Shown: in pieces, positions 1 to 8,739 of the stretch
Layout: each line of letters opens with the position of its first letter
Numbering within the stretch: position 1 is the stretch's first letter
Assembly (NCBI RefSeq): GCF_024643205.1
Contig: NZ_JAMKQJ010000008.1
Span: 124,001 to 188,000, forward strand
Direction of reading: 5' to 3'
Origin: Parapedobacter tibetensis
Lineage (GTDB): Bacteria; Bacteroidota; Bacteroidia; Sphingobacteriales; Sphingobacteriaceae
Length of the DNA stretch: 64,000 bases
The notes under the pieces: generated by a model
Databases searched by the model: none
Seen by the model: only the letters and a program-made list of their open reading frames with translations
What the model was told of the DNA's origin: nothing
Translations under genes and position numbers: made by a program

Positions 1-746
1 TTGATAAGGCGGTTCACCGGAGGCATGGTGAGTACTTTGATGTTCTGCTCCAGGCAGATGTCTACAATATTCGCTTTTTTTTCTATGGGAATATTATGGG
101 AAGAAATAATCAGCTCATCTACTTTGCCTTGTAGGATGAGCTGTTCAAAATAGTCAGTATGGTATATACGTACACCATCAATGACCTTGCCTACCTTCTG
201 TATGTTATCGTCAATGAATGCGACTACTACGTTGTTGGAATTATGGTCATGGTCCAACGTTCTTTTGGCGGCAATCCCGATGTCCCCAGCCCCGAAGACG
301 ACGGTTTGCCGACGAGTCACCTTCATATTTTTGATGTACAAAAAGAACAGCTTGACCGTTGAACGATAAGTGATCAACAGCAAGAAACTCATCAAGCCAT
401 AGGCAATCAAGAGACTATTGGATAATAAGGGCACATAATTGAGGGCTATCAATACCGTGTTTAGCAAAAACAGAAAAACCACGCTCAAAGATACCGATGA
501 TAGGATACGTACCGAATCTAGTGCGCTCGTGTAGCGCACAATGCCAGCATACATTTTCAGCTGATAGAACACTCCCGTATTTACAATCAATACAACCAAC
601 AACTTGCGACTGAAATCAGTAGAGTTAATCATGACATAGGCAAAGCTGTTCAGTAACAGGTAAGCAAAAAACAATGCAAACGCACTACAGCACAAATCGA
701 GCGTGAAAATAATCCAACGGGGAACGATGTTAAACCTATCAAACAT
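1..746 (-). CDS. CapD/FlaA1-like nucleotide-sugar dehydratase, N-terminal part (cut by window edge)
   Basis: The gene reads leftward from an ATG at 744-746 and runs off the window, so only about 248 codons are visible. The translated part starts MFDRFNIVPRWIIFTLDL and shows four hydrophobic segments in roughly the first 130 residues. These are followed by a Rossmann start with VVFGAGDIGIAAKR (GxGxxG). This order, a membrane-anchored N-terminus then a CoA-binding/Rossmann domain, is typical of the polysaccharide-biosynthesis dehydratases of the CapD/FlaA1/WbpM type. Those enzymes convert UDP-GlcNAc-type sugars to 4-keto-6-deoxy sugars for capsule or O-antigen. The catalytic SDR half lies outside the window, so the exact substrate is unknown. 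The neighbouring ald gene is divergent. Confidence 0.85.
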   Translation of the reverse strand, partial: MFDRFNIVPRWIIFTLDLCCSAFALFFAYLLLNSFAYVMINSTDFSRKLLVVLIVNTGVFYQLKMYAGIVRYTSALDSVRILSSVSLSVVFLFLLNTVLIALNYVPLLSNSLLIAYGLMSFLLLITYRSTVKLFFLYIKNMKVTRRQTVVFGAGDIGIAAKRTLDHDHNSNNVVVAFIDDNIQKVGKVIDGVRIYHTDYFEQLILQGKVDELIISSHNIPIEKKANIVDICLEQNIKVLTMPPVNRLI

Positions 747-1054
747 CCAATATGATTAAAAAGGCATTAAATCAGTACGATACATCATGGCAAATGCGTG
801 TCAAATATACTGATTTTCCAATAGTAAACAAGCTATTCTGTGTTTAAGTTTATTTCGTTATTGATAACAAGTAGCAATTTTTTCAACTGGCTAATTGTTT
901 TTACCTACCGTTATTATTAAAACTTTGATTATTTTCGCATGTTGAACCCAAATTTTAGTGAGAAAGCATCCGCCAGCTGGCGGATATCTACCTGCATTAG
1001 GCAGGGTTTTATTACCATTAAAGCAAAACATATGCTAATAAAAATGTGCGTATC
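747..1054. other. Divergent intergenic region with two hairpin-forming elements
   Basis: About 300 bp separate the CapD-like gene and ald. The stretch is AT-rich up to about 960. It then holds a 16-bp perfect palindrome and a second small hairpin followed by T residues, both listed separately. I found no convincing gene and no promoter matching both the TTTG and TAnnTTTG boxes. Confidence 0.6.
969..984. repeat. 16-bp perfect palindrome TCCGCCAGCTGGCGGA
   Basis: The sequence is its own reverse complement. The central 14 bp recur at 52359-52372 inside a second perfect palindrome, so this may be a dispersed REP-like intergenic element. A second short inverted repeat follows at 991-1005 (CCTGC, 5-nt spacer, GCAGG) with TTTT directly after it. 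Together they could stop transcription on the + strand ahead of ald, but no + strand gene lies upstream. Confidence 0.5.
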
Positions 1055-2266
1055 ATGAGTGAGCTATCTAAATTGGCGCGCCAGGCTTTGTTGCAGCCGC
1101 AGGAAGCCATGCTTGAAACCGGAAAGAAGAAAAACAATCTTTATATTGGGATACCGAAGGAGATCAGTTTTCAGGAGAACCGTGTGCCGCTAACTCCGCT
1201 TTCCGTTGCCTTGCTCATTGAAAACGGCCATGACGTGGTACTAGAAAGCGGTGCGGGCGAAGCGGCCAATTTTCTCGATCACCATTACAGCGAGCAAGGG
1301 GCCCTCATTGTACACAACAAGGAGGAGGTTTATAAAGCTGACATCATTATCAAAATTTCCCCCCCTACAATGGAGGAAATAGCGATGATGCGGAGTGGGC
1401 AGGTGTTGCTTTCATCGCAACAACCTTCATTGATGAGCCTCGACCATCTTCATGCGCTTATGAAAAAGAAAGTAACGGCGCTTTCCTATGAATACCTGCG
1501 CGACGAAGGCAAGACCCTTACCGTAGTGCGTGCTATGAGTGAGATCGTTGGTGCCACTTCCGTCCTCATTGCGGCAGAATACCTCAGTAATGTATTTGAA
1601 GGCAAAGGGTTGATGTTGGGCGGCATTACGGGAGTGCCTCCCACCGAAATGGTTATTTTGGGAGCGGGTACTGTGGGTGAATTCGCGGCGCGAACTGCTA
1701 TAGCATTAGGGGCACAGGTGAAGGTATTTGATAGCTCGGTTTACCGGTTGAGGCGTTTGCAAAACAATGTGGGCAGCAGGGTATTCACATCGGTTATTCA
1801 ACCCATCGTATTGCGAAAAGCTGTCATTTCGTGCGATGTGGTGATCGGGGCCATCAGAGCCACTAATGGTCGAAGCCCTTGCATCATCAATGAGGAAACC
1901 GTTTCGAAAATGAAACCCAACTCCGTATTGATTGATATAAGTATCGATCAAGGGGGGTGTTTCGAGACTTCATCCATTACCAATCATGACAAACCAGTAT
2001 TCAGGAAGTACGATGTAATCCACTATTGTGTGCCCAACATCGCTTCAAGGGTGGCGCGAACGGCTACCTACGCGTTGACCAATATTTTTACGCCTATTCT
2101 TTTGGACATCGGGGAGATGGGCGGCATCATGAACCTGATCTGGGCTAGACCAGGTTTCCGAAATGCCATTTACCTTTACCAAGGACACTTGACGAACAAA
2201 GATATAGCAAACAAATTCAACCTTACACCCAAGGATTTGGATTTACTAGTCGTTTCTAACCATTAA
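1055..2266 (+). CDS. ald: Alanine dehydrogenase
   Basis: The 403-residue product should catalyse NAD-dependent oxidative deamination of L-alanine to pyruvate in the cytosol. After a 30-residue extension it has the family N-terminal block IGIPKEISFQENRVPLTP. The Rossmann segment VILGAGTVGEFAARTAIALGA (about residues 196-216) binds NAD. The C-terminal DISIDQGGCFETS and HYCVPNIASRVARTAT blocks match the AlaDH/PNT family. I place the start at the ATG at 1055 (MSELSKLARQ), since the only in-frame extension uses a GTG at 1046. The N-terminal extension and total length are usual for Bacteroidota members, which are longer than the Bacillus enzyme. The esterase gene starts 12 bp downstream, so the two may be co-transcribed. 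Confidence 0.88.
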   Translation: MSELSKLARQALLQPQEAMLETGKKKNNLYIGIPKEISFQENRVPLTPLSVALLIENGHDVVLESGAGEAANFLDHHYSEQGALIVHNKEEVYKADIIIKISPPTMEEIAMMRSGQVLLSSQQPSLMSLDHLHALMKKKVTALSYEYLRDEGKTLTVVRAMSEIVGATSVLIAAEYLSNVFEGKGLMLGGITGVPPTEMVILGAGTVGEFAARTAIALGAQVKVFDSSVYRLRRLQNNVGSRVFTSVIQPIVLRKAVISCDVVIGAIRATNGRSPCIINEETVSKMKPNSVLIDISIDQGGCFETSSITNHDKPVFRKYDVIHYCVPNIASRVARTATYALTNIFTPILLDIGEMGGIMNLIWARPGFRNAIYLYQGHLTNKDIANKFNLTPKDLDLLVVSNH

Positions 2267-2278
2267 CAATAAGCACAT

Positions 2279-3193
2279 ATGCAAAATTTGAAGGCTGTTT
2301 TATGTCTGGGGATGTTATTTGCCGGAACGACGTCTGTGAGCAGCCAGGTCGTCATTGACCTATACGAGGGCGATGTGCCCAATAGCAAATCGTTTGCTTT
2401 GGAAGAGGCCGCCGTTACGGACGGCAATGGGATTACGCGGGTTTCTGGGGTAACCGTACCCACACTCACGGCCTACCTTCCCGCTGCGGGCACCGTTAAT
2501 ACCGGTAAAGCCATAATCATCTGCCCGGGAGGAGGATATAGCATTTTGGCGATTACCCATGAGGGGCACGACATTGCCAGGTTATTAGCGGAAAACGGCA
2601 TTGCCGCCTTTGTATTGAAATACCGGTTGCCCAAAGACGAAATCATGGTCGACAAACGCATCGGTCCATTGCAGGATGCTCAGCGCGCCATGCAACTGGT
2701 ACGTGAACGGGCGAATGAGTGGGGTATTGCCCGTGATAAAATCGGCGTTGCAGGTTCATCTGCTGGCGGCCATCTGGCATCCACCCTTTCCACCCACTAC
2801 CGGGATGCGCTCATTGACAATCCGAACGGCATCTACCTGCGCCCTGATTTTTCGCTGCTTCTATACCCAGTGATCAGCATGCAGGAGGGGATGACCCATG
2901 GTGGTTCGCGGAAAAACCTGTTGGGAGATAAGCCCGAGGCGAAGAATGTCACTCTTTTTTCGAACGAGTTGCAAGTAACCTCCGATACTCCACCTGCTTT
3001 TCTGGTGCATGCCGAAGACGATAAAACGGTACCCATTGCCAATAGCCAAGCTTATGCGGCGGCATTGGCAAAACACGGTATCGATGCCCGGCTAGTCACC
3101 TATCCGGCTGGCGGGCACGGGTTCGGCTTGAATAACAAAACTACGGAGGATAAATGGTTCGATCATTTTTTGGAGTGGTTGAAAAGTAATTAG
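2279..3193 (+). CDS. Secreted alpha/beta-hydrolase, acetyl-esterase type
   Basis: The 304-residue protein begins with a clear signal peptide (MQNLKAVLCLGMLFAGTTSVSS) and should act in the periplasm or outside the cell. The oxyanion-hole region PGGGYSILAITHEGHD is followed by the nucleophile elbow GSSAGG (Ser161). An Asp in HAEDDKTVP and a His in GGHGFGL complete the triad. This set is typical of the hormone-sensitive-lipase and BD-FAE/acetyl-xylan-esterase group, which in Bacteroidota often removes acetyl groups from plant glycans. The substrate cannot be read from sequence. The gene follows ald by 12 bp although the two products act in different compartments. Confidence 0.8.
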   Translation: MQNLKAVLCLGMLFAGTTSVSSQVVIDLYEGDVPNSKSFALEEAAVTDGNGITRVSGVTVPTLTAYLPAAGTVNTGKAIIICPGGGYSILAITHEGHDIARLLAENGIAAFVLKYRLPKDEIMVDKRIGPLQDAQRAMQLVRERANEWGIARDKIGVAGSSAGGHLASTLSTHYRDALIDNPNGIYLRPDFSLLLYPVISMQEGMTHGGSRKNLLGDKPEAKNVTLFSNELQVTSDTPPAFLVHAEDDKTVPIANSQAYAAALAKHGIDARLVTYPAGGHGFGLNNKTTEDKWFDHFLEWLKSN

Positions 3194-3246
3194 CGCTTTT
3201 CAATCCGCCTCTATTCTTCAACCATTAATTGAACGCGATGAACCAG

Positions 3247-3290
3247 CTGGAGCTGGCGATTCGTTGGGGACGATATCGCCAGCGGACCAG
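3247..3290. repeat. Long imperfect hairpin in intergenic DNA
   Basis: The arms GCTGGCGAT (3252-3260) and ATCGCCAGC (3275-3283) pair perfectly. An inner TCGT/ACGA pair and an outer CTGG/CCAG pair extend the stem with small bulges. No T tract follows, so it does not look like a Rho-independent terminator. It lies just after the esterase gene, in a 436-bp gap that otherwise shows only the MATE promoter and leader. Confidence 0.5.
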
Positions 3291-3457
3291 TGATTCACAA
3301 ACACACATCATATACATGATAAAGAGCATGCCGAAGTTTTAAGTTTTTGATAACTAGGGGTATGTATAGATCTGAACGAATTAAAAGTGTTCGTTTCCGA
3401 ACAGTAGGTGTGTCAAAAGCGTGCACTTTTAATGGTTTCATGTTTTTTCCAAAATAT

Positions 3458-3490
3458 TTTGGCCGAGTACCGAAAAATAATCTATCTTTG
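3458..3490 (+). promoter_or_regulatory. Bacteroidota sigma-ABfr-type promoter for the MATE gene
   Basis: TTTG at 3458-3461 (-33 box) and TATCTTTG at 3483-3490 (-7 box, consensus TAnnTTTG) are separated by 21 bp. This predicts transcription starting near 3496, about 130 nt upstream of the MATE start codon. The long 5' leader is therefore real if this promoter is used. Confidence 0.65.
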
Positions 3491-3495
3491 GCCAC

Positions 3496-3600
3496 CAAAT
3501 TTTTACTCCGATGAAAATATCAGGAGCCCGCACCTGCTAAATAAGGGCCACACCTTTCTGTAACGTAGTTTTGATGGTTTTGCCAAACCGTCGTTTTTCT
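3496..3600 (+). promoter_or_regulatory. Structured 5' leader with nine-codon ORF and terminator-like hairpin
   Basis: Three successive foldable elements lie between promoter and gene. The first is CTCC-GAT...ATC-A-GGAG (about 3507-3525), the second GCCC...GGGC (about 3526-3548), and the third the terminator-like hairpin listed next. A short ORF (MKISGARTC, 3511-3540) sits across the first two. The layout is that of a riboswitch or a leader-peptide attenuator controlling the exporter. I could not match it to a riboswitch class by eye. Confidence 0.4.
3573..3598 (+). terminator. Terminator-like attenuator hairpin upstream of the MATE gene
   Basis: GATGGTTT (3573-3580) pairs with AAACCGTC (3585-3592) around a TGCC loop, with one G-T pair. 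G and five T residues follow. It lies between the predicted promoter and the gene it serves, which suggests conditional termination rather than the end of a transcript. Confidence 0.5.
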
Positions 3601-3629
3601 ATTTTCCTTTTTTTCAACTTTATATTAAT

Positions 3630-5054
3630 ATGTCAGATATTCGAAAATATCAGCGTGGGTTTGCTGGTTTTTATGTATTGCTCAAACAGTCTTTAGCAGG
3701 CAAAGATGTAGATTATACGACGGGAAGTATCCGTAGGTCGGTGATGTTACTTGCTATTCCCATGATGCTGGAGATGATCATGGAATCGGTATTTGCCTTG
3801 GTCGATTTATATTTCGTGGGCCACCTATCCAACAGCAGTCAGGCGGTGCAGGTGGTGGGATTAACGGAATCCGTCCTTAGCATTATCTATGCCATTGCCA
3901 TCGGAATCAGCATGGCGGCCACCGCTGTCGTAGCTAGGCGGGTGGGTGAGAAAAATCCCGAAGCTGCCGGGAGGGCGGGTATTCAAGCCATTCTTATCGC
4001 CATTGCCATAAACGCGGTGATTAGCATTGCAGGCTTGGTGTTTGCCAAAGATATCTTGTTGCTTATGGGGGCTTCACACGATACCGCCTTGCAAGGGACA
4101 CCTTTTGTACAGATTATGACAGGTGGAAGCACGGTCATCATGCTTTTGTTTTTGATTAACGGGATATTCCGTGGAGTAGGCAACGCAGCCATCGCCATGA
4201 AAAGTTTATGGTTAGCCAATATCGCAAATATCGTGCTTGACCCTATCTTGATTAATGGCCTGGGTCCAATACCGGCCTTTGGGTTGACGGGAGCAGCTAT
4301 CGCTACTACCGTGGGCCGAGGTATAGGGGTGTGCTACCAATTGTATTATTTGTTTGGCAAGGATTTCGTGCTGAAGGTGCGCTTAGCGCATTTTGTGCCC
4401 CGTTTGAAGCAAATCAAGGCATTGCTTGCTATAGCCATGCCAGGCATGCTCCAGTTTGCCATCGCATCCTGCAGCTGGATTTTCCTGGCGCAATTGGTGG
4501 CTGTTACGGGGGGCGATCATGGCTCGGCCGGTTACCAAACGGCGCTCAGGCTCATGATGTTTTTCATGTTGCCTGCCTGGGGGCTAAGCAATGCAGCCAC
4601 CACATTGGTAGGACAAAATTTAGGCGCAAAGCAGTTTCTGCGGGCCGAACAAGCTGTAATGAAAACCGTGAAATATAACATGATATTCATGTTGATAGTG
4701 ACCGTCATCTTTTTGCTTTTTAGCCAGCTGTTGGCAGCGATATTCACCAATGATAGCCAGATACAAGAAGTGACCATACGTGCGTTGCGCATCATGTCCG
4801 TGGGATTTGTTTTTTACGGACTGGGTATGGTGATGGTTAATGCATTCAATGGAGCTGGGGATACACGTACACCCACATGGATTAACTTTTTTGGGTTCTG
4901 GTTATTTCAGGTGCCACTGGCCTATCTATTAGCCAAGTATTTCGCTCTAGGGCCTGATGGAGTATTTATTGCCATCCCCGCATCGGAGATTGGTATCACC
5001 ATCGCAGGGTTTATATTATTTAAACGAGGGAATTGGAAGAAGACAGAAGTATGA
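3630..5054 (+). CDS. MATE family multidrug efflux transporter
   Basis: The 474-residue protein is a cytoplasmic-membrane secondary exporter with about 12 hydrophobic segments arranged as two similar halves. Each half begins with the MATE pattern (MLLAIPMMLEMIMESVFALVD near residue 42 and LLAIAMPGMLQFAIASCSW near residue 267). Substrates of such pumps include cationic drugs and flavin- or purine-like compounds. A 42-residue polar N-terminus precedes the first helix. The gene has its own promoter and a structured leader, so expression may respond to a ligand. GluQ follows 37 bp downstream on the same strand. Confidence 0.88.
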   Translation: MSDIRKYQRGFAGFYVLLKQSLAGKDVDYTTGSIRRSVMLLAIPMMLEMIMESVFALVDLYFVGHLSNSSQAVQVVGLTESVLSIIYAIAIGISMAATAVVARRVGEKNPEAAGRAGIQAILIAIAINAVISIAGLVFAKDILLLMGASHDTALQGTPFVQIMTGGSTVIMLLFLINGIFRGVGNAAIAMKSLWLANIANIVLDPILINGLGPIPAFGLTGAAIATTVGRGIGVCYQLYYLFGKDFVLKVRLAHFVPRLKQIKALLAIAMPGMLQFAIASCSWIFLAQLVAVTGGDHGSAGYQTALRLMMFFMLPAWGLSNAATTLVGQNLGAKQFLRAEQAVMKTVKYNMIFMLIVTVIFLLFSQLLAAIFTNDSQIQEVTIRALRIMSVGFVFYGLGMVMVNAFNGAGDTRTPTWINFFGFWLFQVPLAYLLAKYFALGPDGVFIAIPASEIGITIAGFILFKRGNWKKTEV

Positions 5055-5091
5055 CGAAACCTCATCATAATTCATTAAGTTTGGCATTGCG

Positions 5092-5970
5092 ATGAGCGGA
5101 AACCTTGCTTTCAAACGTACTCGAATTGCCCCAACACCCAGTGGGTACTTGCACTTGGGTAATGCATTTTCCTTTGCAATCACGGTGGCCCTTGCCCAGC
5201 AAACGGGAGCACGGATTTTCCTGCGCATTGATGATTTGGACAGGGAAAGAGTTAGGCGGGAATACATAGAGGACATTTTCGAAACCTTGGATTATTTGGA
5301 GCTTCCTTGGGATGAAGGCCCAAAAAATTACAATGAATATGAGACGATATACTCCCAAATCCACCGTTTGGATTTGTATCACGAAGCCTTGCATAGCCTG
5401 CGTGAACGGGACTTAGTATTTGCCTGCGACTGTTCTAGGTTGGACGTGTTACGAAGGGATGCCCAAGGGGTTTATTCCGGAACATGTAGGAAAAAAAAAT
5501 TGCCTTTGGGTGGAGTAGCATACAATTGGCGATTGGATACCTTAGCCGAAAACACGCTCGCCATCCGTGGTTTAGATGGCAATACGCAATACACCATACT
5601 TCCCACATCAATGCGGTATTTTGTGGTTAGAAGAAAGCATGGTGCCCCCGCATACCAATTGGCGTCCGTGATAGATGATGTGCATTATGGCGTGGATTTC
5701 GTGGTCCGTGGCGCGGATTTATGGGAGTCGACCTTGGCCCAACATTACTTAGCCAACGTACAGGGGTATATGGGCTTTCTTAACAGTATATTCTTTCACC
5801 ATCCACTGCTAAAAAGCAATTCAGACAGCAAGCTATCCAAATCGGCAGGAGCGACATCGATAAAGTATCTTCGTGAGCAAGGCAAAACCAAAGCGGAAGT
5901 TTATCAAATGATAGGCCATATGCTGGGGTTGAAGCATCCAATATCCAGCTGGGAGGAATTAACCCCCTAA
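5092..5970 (+). CDS. gluQ: Glutamyl-Q tRNA(Asp) synthetase
   Basis: The 292-residue protein has the length of GluQ-RS (about 290-300), well short of full glutamyl-tRNA synthetases because the anticodon-binding domain is missing. The N-terminal signature PTPSGYLHLGNA holds the HIGH-like motif. Cysteines in FACDCSR and a Tyr/Cys pair in YSGTCR form the zinc site specific for this family. KLSKS near residue 246 is the KMSKS loop. The enzyme charges glutamate onto the queuosine base of tRNA-Asp. Its stop codon overlaps the convergent rarA gene by 4 bp, so no terminator can lie between them. Confidence 0.82.
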   Translation: MSGNLAFKRTRIAPTPSGYLHLGNAFSFAITVALAQQTGARIFLRIDDLDRERVRREYIEDIFETLDYLELPWDEGPKNYNEYETIYSQIHRLDLYHEALHSLRERDLVFACDCSRLDVLRRDAQGVYSGTCRKKKLPLGGVAYNWRLDTLAENTLAIRGLDGNTQYTILPTSMRYFVVRRKHGAPAYQLASVIDDVHYGVDFVVRGADLWESTLAQHYLANVQGYMGFLNSIFFHHPLLKSNSDSKLSKSAGATSIKYLREQGKTKAEVYQMIGHMLGLKHPISSWEELTP

Positions 5971-7247
5971 TATCCATATTTATCTTTCCAGTTCTGCCGC
6001 AGTTTCTCACGCAATTTATCTTCAGCGGGATTGCGTCCGGGGTCATAGAGTTTCATGCCACTCAACGTTTCGGGCATAAACTCCTGGTCAGCGAAATTAC
6101 CTTCGTAGCTGTGGGCATATTTATAGTCCTTGCCATAATCCAACTGTTTCATCAGCTTTGTTGGTGCATTGCGGATATGCAGCGGTACGGACAAGTCGCC
6201 GGTTTGCTTAACTAATGCCTGTGCTTTATTGATCGCTTCGTAAGCAGCATTGCTTTTGGCTGAGGAAGCAAGGTAAGTGACGGTTTGTGAAAGGATGATG
6301 CGTGATTCCGGCCAGCCGATAACATTCACGGCTTGGAAGCAATTGTTGGCCAAGAGGAGTGCATTGGGATTGGCGTTGCCGATGTCTTCTGAAGCCAATA
6401 TAAGCAACCTTCGAGCAATGAACAGCGGGTCTTCGCCGCCCTCAATCATGCGGGCCAGCCAATATACAGCGGCATTGGGGTCACTCCCTCGAATCGATTT
6501 GATAAAAGCCGATATGATATCATAATGCTGCTCGCCGGCCTTGTCATAGATGGCCATGTTTTGTTGCACCTGTTGGAGCACAAAGTCATTGGTGATTTCG
6601 AGTGGTTTGCCATCGACCGCATTGACAACCAATTCAAGCACATTCAGTAGTTTACGGGCATCGCCACCCGAAAGCCTAAGTAACGCCTCATGCTCTTTCA
6701 CGGCTACCTGCTGTTGGCTGAGATATTCATCTTCATGGAGGGCCTTGTTGACGATGTCGAGGAGCTCGTTTTCCGTGAGGTGTTCTAGCACATATACTTG
6801 GCATCGTGAAAGTAAGGCTGATATGACCTCAAAGGATGGATTTTCCGTGGTGGCACCAATGAGTGTCACCAATCCCCGTTCTACGGCACCTAAGAGGGAG
6901 TCCTGTTGTGATTTTGAAAAACGGTGGATTTCATCGATGAAAAGGATAGGTTGTTCCTGATGGAAATTTTTTAGTTGTCCGGCTTTATCAATGACCTCGC
7001 GGACATCCTTTACCCCCGAGTTGATGGCGCTGAGACTAAAAAATGGCCGGTCCAATTGCTTGGAAATGATAAAGGCAAGCGTGGTTTTGCCCACGCCGGG
7101 CGGCCCCCATAACACCATGGAGGGGATATTGTTGCGGTCAATGGCGTTGCGTAGCACCGCCCCTGGCCCAACGATGTGTTGCTGGCCTACATAGTCCGCT
7201 ATTGTCGTTGGGCGCATCCGCTCTGCCAAAGGTATCCGTGTTGCCAT
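5967..7247 (-). CDS. rarA: Replication-associated recombination protein A (AAA+ ATPase)
   Basis: The 426-residue product matches the RarA/MgsA/WRNIP1 family, which acts at stalled replication forks. It opens with the family-specific MATRIPLAERMRPTTIADYV, followed by Walker A GPPGVGKTT and Walker B LFIDEIHRF, then the sensor segment GATTENPSFE. The C-terminal tetramerisation region (DIGNANPNALLLA, LHIRNAPTKLMKQL) is complete. I choose the ATG at 7247, because the reading frame upstream carries no family sequence and a good promoter lies directly in front. Confidence 0.93.
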   Translation of the reverse strand: MATRIPLAERMRPTTIADYVGQQHIVGPGAVLRNAIDRNNIPSMVLWGPPGVGKTTLAFIISKQLDRPFFSLSAINSGVKDVREVIDKAGQLKNFHQEQPILFIDEIHRFSKSQQDSLLGAVERGLVTLIGATTENPSFEVISALLSRCQVYVLEHLTENELLDIVNKALHEDEYLSQQQVAVKEHEALLRLSGGDARKLLNVLELVVNAVDGKPLEITNDFVLQQVQQNMAIYDKAGEQHYDIISAFIKSIRGSDPNAAVYWLARMIEGGEDPLFIARRLLILASEDIGNANPNALLLANNCFQAVNVIGWPESRIILSQTVTYLASSAKSNAAYEAINKAQALVKQTGDLSVPLHIRNAPTKLMKQLDYGKDYKYAHSYEGNFADQEFMPETLSGMKLYDPGRNPAEDKLREKLRQNWKDKYGY

Positions 7248-7256
7248 GATTTTTAG

Positions 7257-7288
7257 CAAAAATAGGGAATAAACTTTTGGGGAACAAA
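7257..7288 (-). promoter_or_regulatory. Promoter of rarA, nearly leaderless
   Basis: Read on the minus strand, TTTG (7285-7288) and TATTTTTG (7257-7264) are 20 bp apart, a full match to the Bacteroidota -33/-7 pattern. The -7 box ends 9 nt before the ATG, so the 5' UTR would be only a few nucleotides. This supports the start at 7247. Confidence 0.65.
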
Positions 7289-7426
7289 TAGCGGACGTAA
7301 TTATCTTCTGACAGTTGGACGTCGGATATGACATATTTTCATGAAGTTGGATTGGTATCCACCGAAATCCGCAGACTATTAATAAAGGAACAATTTTTGT
7401 ATCTTAGTGCACTATTCGCGATAGCT

Positions 7427-8563
7427 ATGAAGATAATACATAGGCTGCAAGGATATGCAGCATGCTTTTGTTTCTTTGTCTTGGGTAATCAGTCGACTCT
7501 TGTAGGTCAGCAGAAAACCGACTTTTCAGGCTATATCGCTAAATATGACAGTACATTTTCCGGTATCGGTCCGGAGGTATATTTCCTCCCGCCACCTAAA
7601 TCGGAGGAGGAATTGCTTGACGATCGGTATGCGGAAAAGGAGATTGACTCCGTTCTGGTGGATGAATACATAGACCGGATGAAATATTACCACAGATTGA
7701 GTATGACGGGTAACACATTGGCCATTGCCAAGTACCTGCCCCTTACCATTGCACAAACAGAAAGCGTGGAAGGCCGATTGTTGGTCGAAATAGACCGTGC
7801 TGAACGACAGGGAAGCGTAGATTTGGTGGCCGATCTTGAAAACCGTTTGGGGATGGAATATTTGGCAGCTGGTGCATTCGACTTTGCTTTGGAGTTTTTC
7901 AAGAAAGCTATGGAGATAAAACAGCGCAATAACCATGCGTTGGACCGCGAAATTATCGCACACAACTTGGCTGTCACCTACGAGTCCTTGGGGCAACTGG
8001 ATAAGGCACTAGGTTTGCGCCAGGAATTGCATGATCAAGCCATGAAGTCTCGTAATAACAACCAGCAAGCCTACACGATGATGGAACTGGCAGCCATAAA
8101 GGCTAAGCAGGGTTTTGCCTTTGAGGCCGAACGCGATATCATTCGAAAAGTGGTGCCCTTGTTCCGCCGGGCAAAGAACGAGGCCGGCCGGGCCACGGCA
8201 TACCGCACATTGGCAAATATCTATGCATTACAGCATAAATATCCGGAAGCACAATGGTTTTTGGTACAGGCTAAAACAATCGCCGATAAAGAGGGAATAG
8301 TGGATCAAATGCCGGAAATTATCTTCAACCTCGCGGAAACAAAAAAACAATCGGGAAACCCGCGGGTAGCCATTGAAGAGTATATAGTGGCGGATGGTCT
8401 GGCCCGCAAAGATAACATGATCGGAATGCAATTGGCCATCCAGGACGCACTTGGCGATCTTTACCACCAAGCGGGCAATTACGATGAGGCAGCTGCAGCG
8501 CTAAGCCGGTATGATACGCTGAAAAACATGCTTTTTAATGGAACCGACCCAGTGGATAATTAA
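7427..8563 (+). CDS. Exported TPR-repeat protein
   Basis: The 378-residue protein starts with a signal peptide (MKIIHRLQGYAACFCFFVLG). Most of the rest is helical tetratricopeptide repeats, for example YLAAGAFDFALEFFKKAME, NLAVTYESLGQLDKALGLRQ and DLYHQAGNYDEAAAALSRYD. TPR arrays bind other proteins; no catalytic domain is visible. The frame is open further upstream to 7328, but the ATG at 7427 puts the signal peptide at the true N-terminus. The gene stands alone between rarA (divergent) and prc. The function is unknown beyond likely protein-protein contacts in the periplasm. Confidence 0.75.
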   Translation: MKIIHRLQGYAACFCFFVLGNQSTLVGQQKTDFSGYIAKYDSTFSGIGPEVYFLPPPKSEEELLDDRYAEKEIDSVLVDEYIDRMKYYHRLSMTGNTLAIAKYLPLTIAQTESVEGRLLVEIDRAERQGSVDLVADLENRLGMEYLAAGAFDFALEFFKKAMEIKQRNNHALDREIIAHNLAVTYESLGQLDKALGLRQELHDQAMKSRNNNQQAYTMMELAAIKAKQGFAFEAERDIIRKVVPLFRRAKNEAGRATAYRTLANIYALQHKYPEAQWFLVQAKTIADKEGIVDQMPEIIFNLAETKKQSGNPRVAIEEYIVADGLARKDNMIGMQLAIQDALGDLYHQAGNYDEAAAALSRYDTLKNMLFNGTDPVDN

Positions 8564-8739
8564 CTCTTGTTGATATTCATTTTTTCTGGTGTCGATTTGT
8601 AACGAATTTAAGAACAAATAGTCAGTATTACATTAATATAACAGGGGTTAACAGTTTTTTGATTAAATTTATCGGCTAAATTGTAGGGTGGGATTGTGTG
8701 GCTATTATCACAATCAGCTAAATTGAGATTTAAAATAGA

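Noticed and set aside
3247..3290. Terminator for the ald-esterase unit
   Set aside because: The stem is strong but no T tract follows on either strand, so I list it only as a hairpin.
4331..4678. 115-codon frame inside the MATE gene
   Set aside because: It lies wholly within a clear transporter gene in another frame and has no features of its own.
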